Shown: positions 39,847 to 48,418, counted from the first letter of the stretch. The stretch: 64,000 nucleotides of DNA from Roseovarius sp. ZX-A-9 (GCF_028369135.1 NZ_JAPWHW010000011.1:1-64000); one strand, 5' to 3'. Program-made: numbers and translations. The notes: generated by a model not told the origin, from the letters alone.

Positions 39847-40638
39847 TCAATGCTCGCGCAGCAATTGGCCATAGCCTTCGATCCTGTCCTCAATGTCGGC
39901 AAGGCGCAACATGTCCCACATCATGGCCTGATTTGAGCAGATCACGGGTTTGCCCAGTTCGTTTTCCAGATCCTGCACGATGTCGATAGAGCGCAGCGCG
40001 CCACAGCTGATAAAGAGGGCATCGGCCTCGGGGTGGTCGACCGATTTCGCTAACCGCGCGATCGCGTCAGGGCGCACGCGGATCATGTCGCTGTCCTTTT
40101 CCAGCTGAAGACCGCGAATATTGCAGATTTCAAATCCCGCGCGCTCCATATAGATCGCTTCGCGTTGATTGATCTCGTCCAGATAGGGGGTCGCGACGGC
40201 AATCTTCTTTGCGCTGACCGCGCGCAGGGCGCGCAGCACGCCCGATATCAGCGATGTCACCTGGGCCTTGGGGGCGCCCTTTGACAGTTCTGCAAAGACG
40301 CGATCCTCGCCGATCACCAAGCTGCCGGATGTGCAGGCGTACCCGATGACGTTGAGACTGCCATCGGGCAGCAGCGTGCTGGCCGCGCGGGCCAGGTCCT
40401 CTGCCTGAAGGGTCAGGCTTTCGACGGTGATGCTGTCCGGATTCGCGGCGCGTGTGAAGTGAACGCCAACACCGGGCGGACAAAGGCGGAACATGTTTTC
40501 CTCAATGGTCTGCTCGGTTGCCAGAAGTACAAAACCCAGCTTGGCACGGTCATTACGGCCTGCGTCAAAAATATCGGTGAAATCAAATTCTTCGCCTGTG
40601 GTGTATGCATCATGTCTGTTTTTTTGTTTAAACGGCAT
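39847..40638 (-). CDS. Asp/Glu racemase-superfamily protein, maleate isomerase/EutA-like
   Basis: A 263-residue enzyme of the maleate isomerase, arylmalonate decarboxylase and EutA group. Two catalytic-type Cys are in GYACTSGSL (Cys102) and ALFISCGALRS (Cys212). It diverges from a TRAP transporter and is followed by a GntR regulator. EutA-type proteins occur in ectoine-degradation clusters, but here the partner enzymes differ, so racemisation or isomerisation of another compound is equally likely. Confidence 0.8.
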   Translation of the reverse strand: MPFKQKNRHDAYTTGEEFDFTDIFDAGRNDRAKLGFVLLATEQTIEENMFRLCPPGVGVHFTRAANPDSITVESLTLQAEDLARAASTLLPDGSLNVIGYACTSGSLVIGEDRVFAELSKGAPKAQVTSLISGVLRALRAVSAKKIAVATPYLDEINQREAIYMERAGFEICNIRGLQLEKDSDMIRVRPDAIARLAKSVDHPEADALFISCGALRSIDIVQDLENELGKPVICSNQAMMWDMLRLADIEDRIEGYGQLLREH

Positions 40639-40657
40639 AAATAAATTCCAATTGACA

Positions 40658-40679
40658 GGTTAGCTGTATGCAGCTTACC
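40658..40679. promoter_or_regulatory. palindromic operator between EutA-like gene and TRAP operon
   Basis: GGTTAGCTG (40658-40666) and CAGCTTACC (40671-40679) form an inverted repeat with a 4-bp centre and one mismatched pair. TTGACA (40652-40657) lies immediately before it, as a -35 element for the TRAP operon would. Likely target of the GntR protein encoded at 39147-39782. Confidence 0.5.
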
Positions 40680-40749
40680 AGTGGCAATCGGCCGTGTCCA
40701 CAATTCTGAATTGGGCTGGCCCGAAAAAAACTGCCACCGGAGAGGCGTA

Positions 40750-41745
40750 ATGAAACACACAAACTATCTACTTGGCGCCGTGCTGGCCGCGAGCCTTGGT
40801 GCGTCGGGCGCACAGGCCGAGGAGGCGATTCTTGGCCATGTCATGGACAGCGAGCATATCTTTCACGATGTGTCGCAGAAGTTCAGCCAGCGTCTGGGCG
40901 AACTGTCTTCGGGCAGCTTCACCATCGACTACCACCCGGGTGGCGATCTGGGCGATTGGACGTCTATCATCGAACAGGTCGCGCAAGGCGCCGTTCAGAT
41001 GACCATGGCTTGGAACCACTCTGAGCTGGACCCGCGCTGGGATGTTTCGGTTCTGGGCTATGTCGCGGATGATTGGGAAAGCGGCCGGGCAATTTACGGT
41101 CCCGACACGGTCATGAACGAAGTCTATTCAGACATCATGCACGATATGGGCATGGAACTGCTGGGCATCATTCCGACCGACTTTACTGGGTTTGTCATGC
41201 GCAAGGGTTTGCCTGCGCCGGTCAACTTCCCCGAGGATGCCGCGGGCCTGAAAATGCGCGTACCGGGCATGCCAATGGCGATCAAGCGGTATAACGCGAC
41301 CGGGTTTTCGCCCGTTGCCATGGCATTTTCCGAGGTTCAGACCGCGCTTCAGACCGGCGCCATTGATGGGCGCGCTTATTCGCCGCCCTCAGAAGTGCTG
41401 ATGTTCAAGGATGTGGTCGGCTCTTACGTGCTCACCCGCGAGCATTTCGAGCACACTTTCTGGCTGGCCAACAAGGCATGGTTCGACGGTTTGAGCGAAG
41501 AGCAGCAGAGCTGGGTGCGCACCGCCGCAACCGAAGCGGTGACATGGGCCTGGGAAAATGCCGAATCCGAAAGTGAAGGCTGGCTACAGCAGATCCGCGA
41601 TGCGGGCATTGAAGTTGTCGAGTTGACGCCTGAGCAGCTGAGCAACTACCGCGAGATGATTGTCGCGGTGGAATACCCCTACATGGAAAACGTCATCGGC
41701 AAGGACGTCATGGACAAGATCCGCGCCGCTGCCGACGCGAACTGA
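40750..41745 (+). CDS. TRAP transporter substrate-binding protein (DctP family)
   Basis: A 331-residue periplasmic receptor. ATG 40750 follows CGGAGAGG and gives a clear Sec signal peptide (about 24 residues, ending GAQAEE). The DctP core motif region (GLKMRVPGMPMAIKRYNATG) with its carboxylate-binding Arg is present. It captures an organic-acid solute for the DctQ/DctM pair. A strong stem-loop follows at 41751-41779. Confidence 0.92.
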   Translation: MKHTNYLLGAVLAASLGASGAQAEEAILGHVMDSEHIFHDVSQKFSQRLGELSSGSFTIDYHPGGDLGDWTSIIEQVAQGAVQMTMAWNHSELDPRWDVSVLGYVADDWESGRAIYGPDTVMNEVYSDIMHDMGMELLGIIPTDFTGFVMRKGLPAPVNFPEDAAGLKMRVPGMPMAIKRYNATGFSPVAMAFSEVQTALQTGAIDGRAYSPPSEVLMFKDVVGSYVLTREHFEHTFWLANKAWFDGLSEEQQSWVRTAATEAVTWAWENAESESEGWLQQIRDAGIEVVELTPEQLSNYREMIVAVEYPYMENVIGKDVMDKIRAAADAN

Positions 41746-41750
41746 TGCAC

Positions 41751-41779
41751 CTGTGCGCGGGGCATTCCTCCGCGCACAG
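41751..41779 (+). terminator. intercistronic stem-loop after the TRAP receptor gene
   Basis: CTGTGCGCGG (41751-41760) pairs perfectly with CCGCGCACAG (41770-41779) around a 9-base loop, with no T-tract. It likely stabilises or partly terminates the message so that receptor is made in excess over the membrane subunits. Confidence 0.6.
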
Positions 41780-41809
41780 CCTGCCAACTTCCAGCCAGAG
41801 GATCGTAGC

Positions 41810-42424
41810 ATGACCAAGGAGCTATTGCATACCGACAGTCTCGACGATGTGGTCGGCGCCGAGGCGGTTCGGCCAGTGCCGCAAGGCACCAAGGTGGTCG
41901 CGGCGGTCCACGGGGGGCTTGGCCCGCTCTTTGCCGCAGAGCGTGGGCTGGCCTTGGCGATGCGCGTCACGATGTTTGTCGCGATGATCGCGCTGGGGCT
42001 GTTGATGGCGGCGCAGGTTTTCATGCGCTACGCAATCTCGTCGCCCTTTCTGGGCATTGAAGAACTGGCACCGCTGCTGGCGGTCTGGGTCTATTTCATC
42101 GGCATGGCCTACTGCTCTCGCGAGCGCGACCATATCGAGGGCGGGATGTTGACCTTGGTGGTCAAGAACCCCCGAACCCTGATGGCGGTGCGCCTGTTCG
42201 GCTCTGTCGTCGTGCTGATCGCAGTGGTGATCTTCTTCTGGTTCGCCTGGAATTTCATGGCTTTCAATTACTCGTTGGGTCGCAAAAGCACCTATATGCG
42301 CCTGCCCAAAGTTCTTTGGGACATGTCGATGATCATCGGACTGGGGCTGATGGTGTTTTACGGCGCATTGCAGATCCTTGCGGAAATACGCGGGCTGATC
42401 GCGTTGAAGGAGGATGAGAAATGA
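41810..42424 (+). CDS. TRAP transporter small permease (DctQ family)
   Basis: A 204-residue inner-membrane protein with four hydrophobic segments after a 50-residue N-terminal tail; FLGIEELAPLLAVWVYFIGM is the family core. ATG 41810 follows AGAGGAT. It overlaps the DctM gene by ATGA. Confidence 0.88.
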   Translation: MTKELLHTDSLDDVVGAEAVRPVPQGTKVVAAVHGGLGPLFAAERGLALAMRVTMFVAMIALGLLMAAQVFMRYAISSPFLGIEELAPLLAVWVYFIGMAYCSRERDHIEGGMLTLVVKNPRTLMAVRLFGSVVVLIAVVIFFWFAWNFMAFNYSLGRKSTYMRLPKVLWDMSMIIGLGLMVFYGALQILAEIRGLIALKEDEK

Positions 42425-43716
42425 TCTTCTTCCTGCTCGCCATCACCATCGTGATTTTCCTGTTGCTGATCGAAGTGCCGGTCGGGTTTGCTTTCGGTAT
42501 CGGGGCGCTGGTTTACGGCTATACCTCGGGCACCAACATCTCATTCCATGCCGGTTTCGGATATACCCAAGTCAGCGCCTTTTCCTTGCTGGCGATACCG
42601 CTGTTTATCCTGTCGGGCACGCTGATGGGCGCCAGCGGCATCTCGGACCGGCTGCTGAATTTCGTCAATTCTTTCGTTGGCCGCACCAAGGGTGGGCTGG
42701 GTGCCGTGACCGTCATCACCTGCGCGCTGTTCGGTGCTATTTCAGGCTCGGCCTCGGCTGCCATCGCTGCCATTGGCAAGATCATGGTGCCGCGCATGAT
42801 CAAGGAGGGCTACCCGCCCGGCCATGCCACGGCGCTGATTGCGGTGTCGTCGGTACTGGCGCTGATGATCCCTCCCTCGATCCCGATGATCGTGTTTGCC
42901 ATCGCGATCCGCGAAAGCGTGGCCAAGGCATTTCTGGCCACCATGGGACCGGGGATCATGCTGGCCATCATCTACTGCGGGCTGAATTTCTTCTTCCTGC
43001 GCAAGACCACCACCATTCAGGTGCAGCCGAAACTGCCGATGCCTGAAACCATTCGGCAGATTGCCATCACCGGCAAGCAGGCAACGCTGGCGATCGTCAT
43101 GCCGATAATCGTTCTGGGCGGAATCTATACCGGCATCGCCACCCCGACCGAGGCGGGCGCGGTCGCGCTGGTCTATACGCTTGTTGTTGGCACCCTGATT
43201 TACCGCACCCTCAAATTCGGGCCGCTATTTGACTCCACCGTCGAGGCCGCGCGCCTGACCGGAGCGATCATTATGGTGCTGTTCTTTCTCTTCGTGATGA
43301 GCCGGGGCATGGTTCTGGCCAAGGTGCCGACCCATTTTGCGGATCTGTTGCTGAGCATTTCGGACAATCGCATCGTTATCCTGTTGCTGATCAACGTGCT
43401 GCTCTTGTTGATGGGCATGATCATTGACGATGTGTCGGGCAGTATCCTGGCAGCCATCATCTTGCTGCCCGTCACCCAGAAGATCGGCCTTGATCCCATC
43501 CACTTTGCCGCCATCGTTGGCACCAATCTGGGGCTTGGCAACATCTCACCGCCCTGTGCGCCGCTGCTTTACATGGCCGGCGGTGTCACCCGGCAGCCGC
43601 TGTCGGAATATATTGGCCCAACCATGAAGTTCCTGGTTCTGGGGCACCTGCCGATGGTCTTCCTCGTCACCTTCATCCCCGAGCTTTCCCTGTTTTTGCC
43701 AGGACTGCTCGACTGA
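42421..43716 (+). CDS. TRAP transporter large permease (DctM family)
   Basis: A 431-residue inner-membrane carrier with about 12 hydrophobic segments. Family motifs are IPLFILSGTLMGASGIS, ISGSASAAIAAIGKI, IPPSIPMIVFAIAI and the mirror-image TPTEAGA segment. With DctQ it uses the sodium gradient to take up the bound acid. Confidence 0.94.
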   Translation: MIFFLLAITIVIFLLLIEVPVGFAFGIGALVYGYTSGTNISFHAGFGYTQVSAFSLLAIPLFILSGTLMGASGISDRLLNFVNSFVGRTKGGLGAVTVITCALFGAISGSASAAIAAIGKIMVPRMIKEGYPPGHATALIAVSSVLALMIPPSIPMIVFAIAIRESVAKAFLATMGPGIMLAIIYCGLNFFFLRKTTTIQVQPKLPMPETIRQIAITGKQATLAIVMPIIVLGGIYTGIATPTEAGAVALVYTLVVGTLIYRTLKFGPLFDSTVEAARLTGAIIMVLFFLFVMSRGMVLAKVPTHFADLLLSISDNRIVILLLINVLLLLMGMIIDDVSGSILAAIILLPVTQKIGLDPIHFAAIVGTNLGLGNISPPCAPLLYMAGGVTRQPLSEYIGPTMKFLVLGHLPMVFLVTFIPELSLFLPGLLD

Positions 43717-43757
43717 ACCAACCGTCGAATTTTCGACCCTTTTGCAAGGACTAGACA

Positions 43758-44915
43758 ATGCTCGAAGAAGCAAAAACAAGAACGTCAACTCTTCAGGCTC
43801 GCATGAAAGAACTGGGCATCGCGCAGGCTGTGTTCACCGACGAAAGCTCGATCGCCTATCTGGCGGGGTTCTGGGGGTATCTGGGTATCGAATTCGGTCG
43901 CCCCTCGATGTTGATCGTGCGGGCAGATGATGCGCCGGTGGTCATCACCCCACTGATGGAAAGCGAAATGGTCGCTGAAATGACCTGGGTCGAGGATGTG
44001 CGCTTCTGGGAGGACATGGGTCAGCGCAGCTGGGGCCGTGTCATGAGCGAAGTTCTGGGCGACAACCCCTCCGAGATCTGGATCGAGAAACCCTACGTGC
44101 CCGCGATTGTGCGCAATTATCTGGACGACGCTTATCCCGGCGTCGCGTTGAAAGATATCAGCCCCATCCTGGGCGCGCAGCGGATGATCAAATCACCGCT
44201 GGAAATCGAAGTCATGAAGCAGGCCGGGCAGATTGCAGGTGCGATGATGAAGGCGGCGCATGGGTCGCTGTCCATCGGTGGGCATGAATACGAAAGCGCG
44301 CTGGCCGTGATCGACGCAGGCACCCGCCGCGCGGCCGAGTTCCTGACCGCGAAAGGGTGGGAACGGTTCGTCTCGCCGATGATCCACAACCTTCAAATCC
44401 TGCAAAGCGGCAAGGATACGTCGATGGTGCATCGCCGCGCCTCGGTCAAACAATACGAGCGTGCGGACCCCGTCTATTTCTGCTTTTGCAACATGGCGCA
44501 GTTCAAGCAATACAAGCTCGGCTTTGACCGCATGTTCCACGTTGCCGAAGTCGACGATCAGGCGGCGCGTGTTCAACAGGCAGCCATCGACGCGCAACAA
44601 GCGGCCATCGCGGCGATCCGCCCCGGTGTTCTGGCCGAAGATATCGCAGCCGCAGCCAACGAAATCTATGCCGAGCGCGGCTATGAAACCGGGTATCGCA
44701 CTGGCCGCTCCATCGGTGTTGCCTATCTTGAGGCGCCTGAGCTGAAAGCGGGCGACAAGACCGTGCTTCAGCCGGGCATGACCTTTGCCGTGGACGGGGG
44801 GATTTCGATTGATGGTGTGACTGCCGGCAGGATCGGGGATTCTGTTGTCGTCACGGAAACCGGGTTCGAGTACATCACCGAATACCCACGGGAACTGCTG
44901 GTCACAGAGGGCTAA
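43758..44915 (+). CDS. creatinase-like M24-family hydrolase without metal ligands
   Basis: A 385-residue protein of the Xaa-Pro peptidase/creatinase fold with an N-terminal domain (about 1-150) and a pita-bread catalytic domain. The metal ligands of aminopeptidases are missing: the expected His of the GHGIG motif is Arg317 (RTGRSIG), and the two Glu positions are Asp345 and Gly360. His225 (MVHRRAS) aligns with the conserved His used by metal-free creatinase. Creatinase and the ectoine hydrolase EutD/DoeA are known metal-free relatives. Likely cleaves an amide-like or cyclic small molecule imported by the TRAP system. Confidence 0.82.
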   Translation: MLEEAKTRTSTLQARMKELGIAQAVFTDESSIAYLAGFWGYLGIEFGRPSMLIVRADDAPVVITPLMESEMVAEMTWVEDVRFWEDMGQRSWGRVMSEVLGDNPSEIWIEKPYVPAIVRNYLDDAYPGVALKDISPILGAQRMIKSPLEIEVMKQAGQIAGAMMKAAHGSLSIGGHEYESALAVIDAGTRRAAEFLTAKGWERFVSPMIHNLQILQSGKDTSMVHRRASVKQYERADPVYFCFCNMAQFKQYKLGFDRMFHVAEVDDQAARVQQAAIDAQQAAIAAIRPGVLAEDIAAAANEIYAERGYETGYRTGRSIGVAYLEAPELKAGDKTVLQPGMTFAVDGGISIDGVTAGRIGDSVVVTETGFEYITEYPRELLVTEG

Positions 44916-44918
44916 ATC

Positions 44919-45719
44919 ATGACGGAAAAGTTCAGGCTTGGCGTTGCGCAATCCCCCGCAGATTTGGCGGGGCCGCGCGCGAGGATGGATTGGCTGGCCG
45001 GTGTATTGCGCGACACTCAGGGGCAGGGGATTGATCTGCTGCTGCTGCCTGAGCTTTTCCTGACCGGCTATAATGTCGGTGACAGGATCTATGACTGGGC
45101 CGAGCCATCGGACGGCCCATGCGCACAGGAAATCGCCGGAATGGCCAGAGAGTTTGGTCTGGCCATTCATTACGGCTACGCCGAGCGCGCCGATGGGGTG
45201 ATATATGGTGCGGCGCAATGCTTTGGCCCCGATGGCACGCGGTTGGGTGGACATCGCAAGCTCATCCTGCCGCCTGGTTTTGAAAGAGATCACTTTGAGC
45301 CGGGGCAGGGATGCTCTGTTTTCGAGTATCGCGGAATCAAGATCGGCACTTTGATCTGTTATGATGCGGAGTTTCCAGAGACAGCGCGCCACGTTGCAAC
45401 TATGGGCGCAGAACTGATCCTCGTGCCGACAGCCTTGGGCGCGCAATGGGGCTGGGTCAGCCGGACGCTCATTCCGGCGCGTGGGTTCGAGAATGGAGTT
45501 TTTCTGGCTTATGCGAACCAAGCGGGGACTGAAAATGGCATGGAATATCTGGGGTTGAGCTTCATCGCGGCGCCGAATGGCGAAGAACTGGCTCGCGCTG
45601 GTGCAGATCCGGAGATCTTGGTCGCCGATCTCGAGATTGCCCTCGTCGGAAAAGCGCAAGCGCGGCTTCCGTATTTGAAGGATCGCCAGCGTTTTAACCT
45701 CACGGCGGATTCTGCATAG
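44919..45719 (+). CDS. carbon-nitrogen hydrolase (nitrilase superfamily)
   Basis: A 266-residue amidohydrolase with the Glu-Lys-Cys triad: Glu45 (LLLPELFLTGYN), Lys114 (HRKLILPPG) and Cys148 (LICYDAEFPE). It starts 3 bp after the M24 gene. It probably hydrolyses an amide or N-carbamoyl intermediate of the same pathway. Last gene of the TRAP operon. Confidence 0.9.
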   Translation: MTEKFRLGVAQSPADLAGPRARMDWLAGVLRDTQGQGIDLLLLPELFLTGYNVGDRIYDWAEPSDGPCAQEIAGMAREFGLAIHYGYAERADGVIYGAAQCFGPDGTRLGGHRKLILPPGFERDHFEPGQGCSVFEYRGIKIGTLICYDAEFPETARHVATMGAELILVPTALGAQWGWVSRTLIPARGFENGVFLAYANQAGTENGMEYLGLSFIAAPNGEELARAGADPEILVADLEIALVGKAQARLPYLKDRQRFNLTADSA

Positions 45720-45892
45720 ATGGAAATGCAGGCGCTGGGCAGCTGTCCGGAAAATGTGGGCTAAAGCAAGGGTCACGTGTTGCTGGCAACTTGGCCTTGA
45801 AGCGTAACGACCAAGGTCGCCCGTGGGCCAGCCCCTGACGGTAAATGTTGATCAGATGTTGACGTTATCAGTTCTTGCGACGCTAAAGTGCA

Positions 45893-45928
45893 GGCAAACC
45901 TCTCGAAGATATCTTCGAGAGGTTTGCC
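45893..45928. repeat. perfect 36-bp palindrome
   Basis: GGCAAACCTCTCGAAGAT (45893-45910) is followed without spacer by its exact reverse complement (45911-45928). It lies 95 bp before the CcdA-like gene in the 304-bp gap after the nitrilase gene. A T7 run begins only about 22 bp later. It could be a cruciform, a protein-binding or recombination site, or a strong transcript hairpin. The rest of 45720-46023 holds no gene. Confidence 0.9.
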
Positions 45929-45967
45929 CGACCAACGGCACTTGTGACATTTTTTTGTGTTGCTATA

Positions 45968-45997
45968 TGTGTATCAATATGCACATCGGTATGCACA
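45968..45997. promoter_or_regulatory. probable autoregulatory operator of the ccd-like operon
   Basis: TATGCACA occurs twice, at 45978-45985 and 45990-45997, 12 bp apart, and TGTGTAT at 45968-45974 is a near-inverted copy. The repeats sit directly upstream of AAAGGGAGG and the antitoxin ATG, where ribbon-helix-helix antitoxins usually bind their own promoters. Confidence 0.5.
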
Positions 45998-46023
45998 ACA
46001 GTCCGTAGGAAAGGGAGGTCATC

Positions 46024-46269
46024 ATGCCTTCACCGCTGAATATTCGTGACATTGGTCAAGATCGCAAGGCGGCCCTCGAATTGGAGGCGAAAGCCACAGG
46101 CAATTCTATTGCTGAGGTTGTTCGGGGCTGGATCGACGCTGGCATCGCACGGTCCAGAGCTGAGCGCGACCGGGCCGCTTGGATCGCGTCCGCTAAAGAA
46201 GGCATTGCTGATGAGAGCCGTCATCTCGAACAGAACGGACCCAGTCTCGCTCGATTCAGACAGGTTTGA
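46024..46269 (+). CDS. CcdA-like antitoxin with FitA-like N-terminus
   Basis: An 81-residue protein. Residues about 4-45 look like a FitA-type ribbon-helix-helix domain (PLNIRDIGQDRKAALELEAK). The C-terminal half (AAWIASAKEGIADESRHLEQ then NG) resembles the toxin-binding tail of CcdA (pattern W..EN.EGMAE..R.IE.NG). AAAGGGAGG precedes the ATG. It overlaps the toxin gene by ATGA. It should neutralise the CcdB-like protein and repress the operon. Confidence 0.8.
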   Translation: MPSPLNIRDIGQDRKAALELEAKATGNSIAEVVRGWIDAGIARSRAERDRAAWIASAKEGIADESRHLEQNGPSLARFRQV

Positions 46270-46580
46270 GCGAGAGCGATATAATGCAAGGAAACATCCA
46301 TCGCATGCGCGATGGCAACGAAATCGTGTGCCGTATTCAGACAGATCTCGGCATTGAGACACCCTATATTCTTTGTGCGCCGGTCTTCTCTCGCTCCGAA
46401 TGGGGCGCCCTGATTCCAAAACTGCATATTCCCATACACTTGGAAGGTGTCCCGCACATCATAATCATGTCGCAGTTGGTTGCGATTCCGGGCACACAAA
46501 TCGGTTCTGTGATTGGTGACGCGTCGGCCTGGCGCGACGAGATAGTCGCTGCCATAGATCTCTTGGTTTCTGGTTTTTAA
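46266..46580 (+). CDS. CcdB-like toxin
   Basis: A 104-residue protein similar to CcdB along its length: QTDLGIETPYILCAPVF, the middle PKLHIPIHLEGVPHIIIMSQ and the C-terminal RDEIVAAIDLLVSGF. CcdB poisons DNA gyrase. The F-plasmid toxin ends WGI with a Trp important for gyrase; here the end is SGF, so gyrase targeting is uncertain. Two alternative starts exist (ATG 46266 and 46284). Downstream 46581-46819 holds no recognisable gene. Confidence 0.8.
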   Translation: MSESDIMQGNIHRMRDGNEIVCRIQTDLGIETPYILCAPVFSRSEWGALIPKLHIPIHLEGVPHIIIMSQLVAIPGTQIGSVIGDASAWRDEIVAAIDLLVSGF

Positions 46581-46819
46581 CCCACGAACAACCCATCAAC
46601 ATTTACCGACAGGGGCTGGGGCCCGTGGGCGCCCTTGTCTGAATGCGGCCGTCGCAATACTCGGCATCTGTAGCGATGTTTGATATCAGATCGGTGGAAT
46701 GAATCAGCCGCCATGCGCCAAATCGAACGCACGAAAGCCCATGATATTGCGACGGCGTTCGTCCACGACTGGGGCGCACCCCTATCGTCGTCCCCTTGTC
46801 GATCTCACTTGATCTGCCT

Positions 46820-47611
46820 CTAGGTCTTGAAAGGGTTGCCTTGCAGGTAACTTGCGTAGGGGGCTTGCACCAACCAGCCTGCATCCACTGGCAGCGTCAC
46901 ACCGGTGATTGCAGCGGCCCGATCCGAGCATAGGAACTCCACTGCGTCAGCTACGTCACTTGGCTCAACAAAACGGCGCAACGCGGTTGTCGCCTTGATG
47001 GCGTCAGGGTTTCTTTCGCCGGCGGCGATCTTGGCCTTGAGCCCGTCCGACATAGTATATCCCGGCGCGACAGCGTTGACGCGGATGCCGTGGGGGCCAA
47101 GCTCTGCGGCGAGGATCTGGGTCAGCGCAAGAACAGCGTGTTTGCCGGGCGTGTAGGCGGGTAGGGACAGCGGCGCAAAGCTGGCGAGTGACCCGATATT
47201 GACGATCGCTCCACGCCCCTCATCGCGCATTATGCGCCCGACGGTCTGACAGGCCACCAATGTGCCGCGGTAGTTGGTTTTCCAGAGCGCCTCGTCCTCG
47301 TCCAGATCCTGATCAAGCACGCGCGTGCCGCTTTGCAGGATGCCGCCGCTGTTGACCAGAACATGCGGTGGCCCAAAGGCGGTTTGAGACTGCTCTGCCA
47401 AGGCCGCAACAGAGGCCGGGTCCGCCAGATCGGTCGCGACGAAGCGAGCGTCGCCGCCTGCATTGATGCAGGCCAGCGCTGTCTCTTCACCCCTCTTGGC
47501 ATTACGACCGGAAATCGTGATGGCGGCGCCGCGCTCGGCAAAGCGCAGTGCGATTGCGCGCCCGATGCCAGACGTCGCGCCGGTGACGATGACGGACTGC
47601 TGCGCGCTCAT
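46820..47611 (-). CDS. SDR-family oxidoreductase
   Basis: A 263-residue short-chain dehydrogenase with the TGATSGIG nucleotide-binding motif, the NSGG motif, and the catalytic Ser and Tyr-x3-Lys (YTPGK). Resembles 3-oxoacyl-ACP-reductase-like and sugar-acid dehydrogenases. ATG 47611 overlaps the upstream stop by ATGA. Last gene of the minus-strand operon. Confidence 0.88.
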   Translation of the reverse strand: MSAQQSVIVTGATSGIGRAIALRFAERGAAITISGRNAKRGEETALACINAGGDARFVATDLADPASVAALAEQSQTAFGPPHVLVNSGGILQSGTRVLDQDLDEDEALWKTNYRGTLVACQTVGRIMRDEGRGAIVNIGSLASFAPLSLPAYTPGKHAVLALTQILAAELGPHGIRVNAVAPGYTMSDGLKAKIAAGERNPDAIKATTALRRFVEPSDVADAVEFLCSDRAAAITGVTLPVDAGWLVQAPYASYLQGNPFKT

Positions 47612-48414
47612 CGCTTTGGCCCGTTCAGCACGTTCAGGCATTCGCTCATCGCCTTCATCTGACAGTCCATCATCGGCTGACCGTATTGCACCCGGCATCC
47701 CAACTCTTTCGCGTGGCGTAAAAGGGGCGTTTCGACCGGGTCCATAATGATATCCACCACGATCATGCTTGGCTGCAAACGGGTGACATCGACCGGCAGC
47801 GGATCATCTGGCTTCAACCCCATGGGCGTTGCGTTGATGATAATGTCATGCCCTTCCGGATCGGGCGCCGCAGCGCGAAGCGTACAGTCAGCAAAGGTCT
47901 GTTCGACCAAGCGCGCAAGATCCTCGGCACGGTTGGTGGCCGTGTCGCTGATGGTGACGGCCGCAGCGCCCGCTTCGGCAAGGCAATAGGCCAGAGATGC
48001 GCCCGCGCCGCCCGCACCCACCTGCAATATGCGGCGTCCCGCCACGTCAATGCCCGCCTCTGCCAGCCCATCCATGAAGCCGACGCCGTCGAAATTATCT
48101 GCGTGCCATTGCCCGTCCGGGCCGCGCACCACGGTGTTGGCCGCGCCGACCCGTGCCGCGCGTGGGTGGGCCGTCGCGCATTTTTCGAACACGCGCTGCT
48201 TGTATGGGACCGAGATGATCATGCCCTTGAGGTTCTCCATCGCGCTGAGGCCCGCCCAGAAGACATCGAAATCCTCGGGGCGGCACGTGACGGGCACCAT
48301 CAGGCTGTCGAGGCCCTGTTCCTCCATCAGCGCGTTGAACATGCCGGGCGATTTTGCATGTGCAACGGGATGTGCGAGCATTACGAATACATCGGCTTTG
48401 CCGGTTCCACGCAT
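47608..48414 (-). CDS. shikimate dehydrogenase-like NAD(P) oxidoreductase
   Basis: A 268-residue AroE-family protein: SPGMFN and the catalytic Lys in ISVPYKQ in the N-terminal domain, GAGGAGASLAYCLA in the nucleotide-binding domain, and INATPMGL. It is probably a catabolic paralogue acting on a quinate/shikimate-like or other hydroxy acid, since it lies in a catabolic operon. ATG 48414 follows GGATAAG; ATG 48432 is a possible alternative overlapping the upstream gene. Confidence 0.85.
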   Translation of the reverse strand: MRGTGKADVFVMLAHPVAHAKSPGMFNALMEEQGLDSLMVPVTCRPEDFDVFWAGLSAMENLKGMIISVPYKQRVFEKCATAHPRAARVGAANTVVRGPDGQWHADNFDGVGFMDGLAEAGIDVAGRRILQVGAGGAGASLAYCLAEAGAAAVTISDTATNRAEDLARLVEQTFADCTLRAAAPDPEGHDIIINATPMGLKPDDPLPVDVTRLQPSMIVVDIIMDPVETPLLRHAKELGCRVQYGQPMMDCQMKAMSECLNVLNGPKR

Positions 48415-48418
48415 AGTC

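Noticed and set aside
43758-44915. Naming the M24 protein ectoine hydrolase (DoeA/EutD)
   Set aside because: Context and metal-free site agree, but the partner genes of ectoine breakdown are missing and a nitrilase is present, so the specific name is not supported.
46603-46819. Possible short gene after the toxin
   Set aside because: Overlaps the SDR gene end and shows no family resemblance or ribosome site; treated as intergenic.
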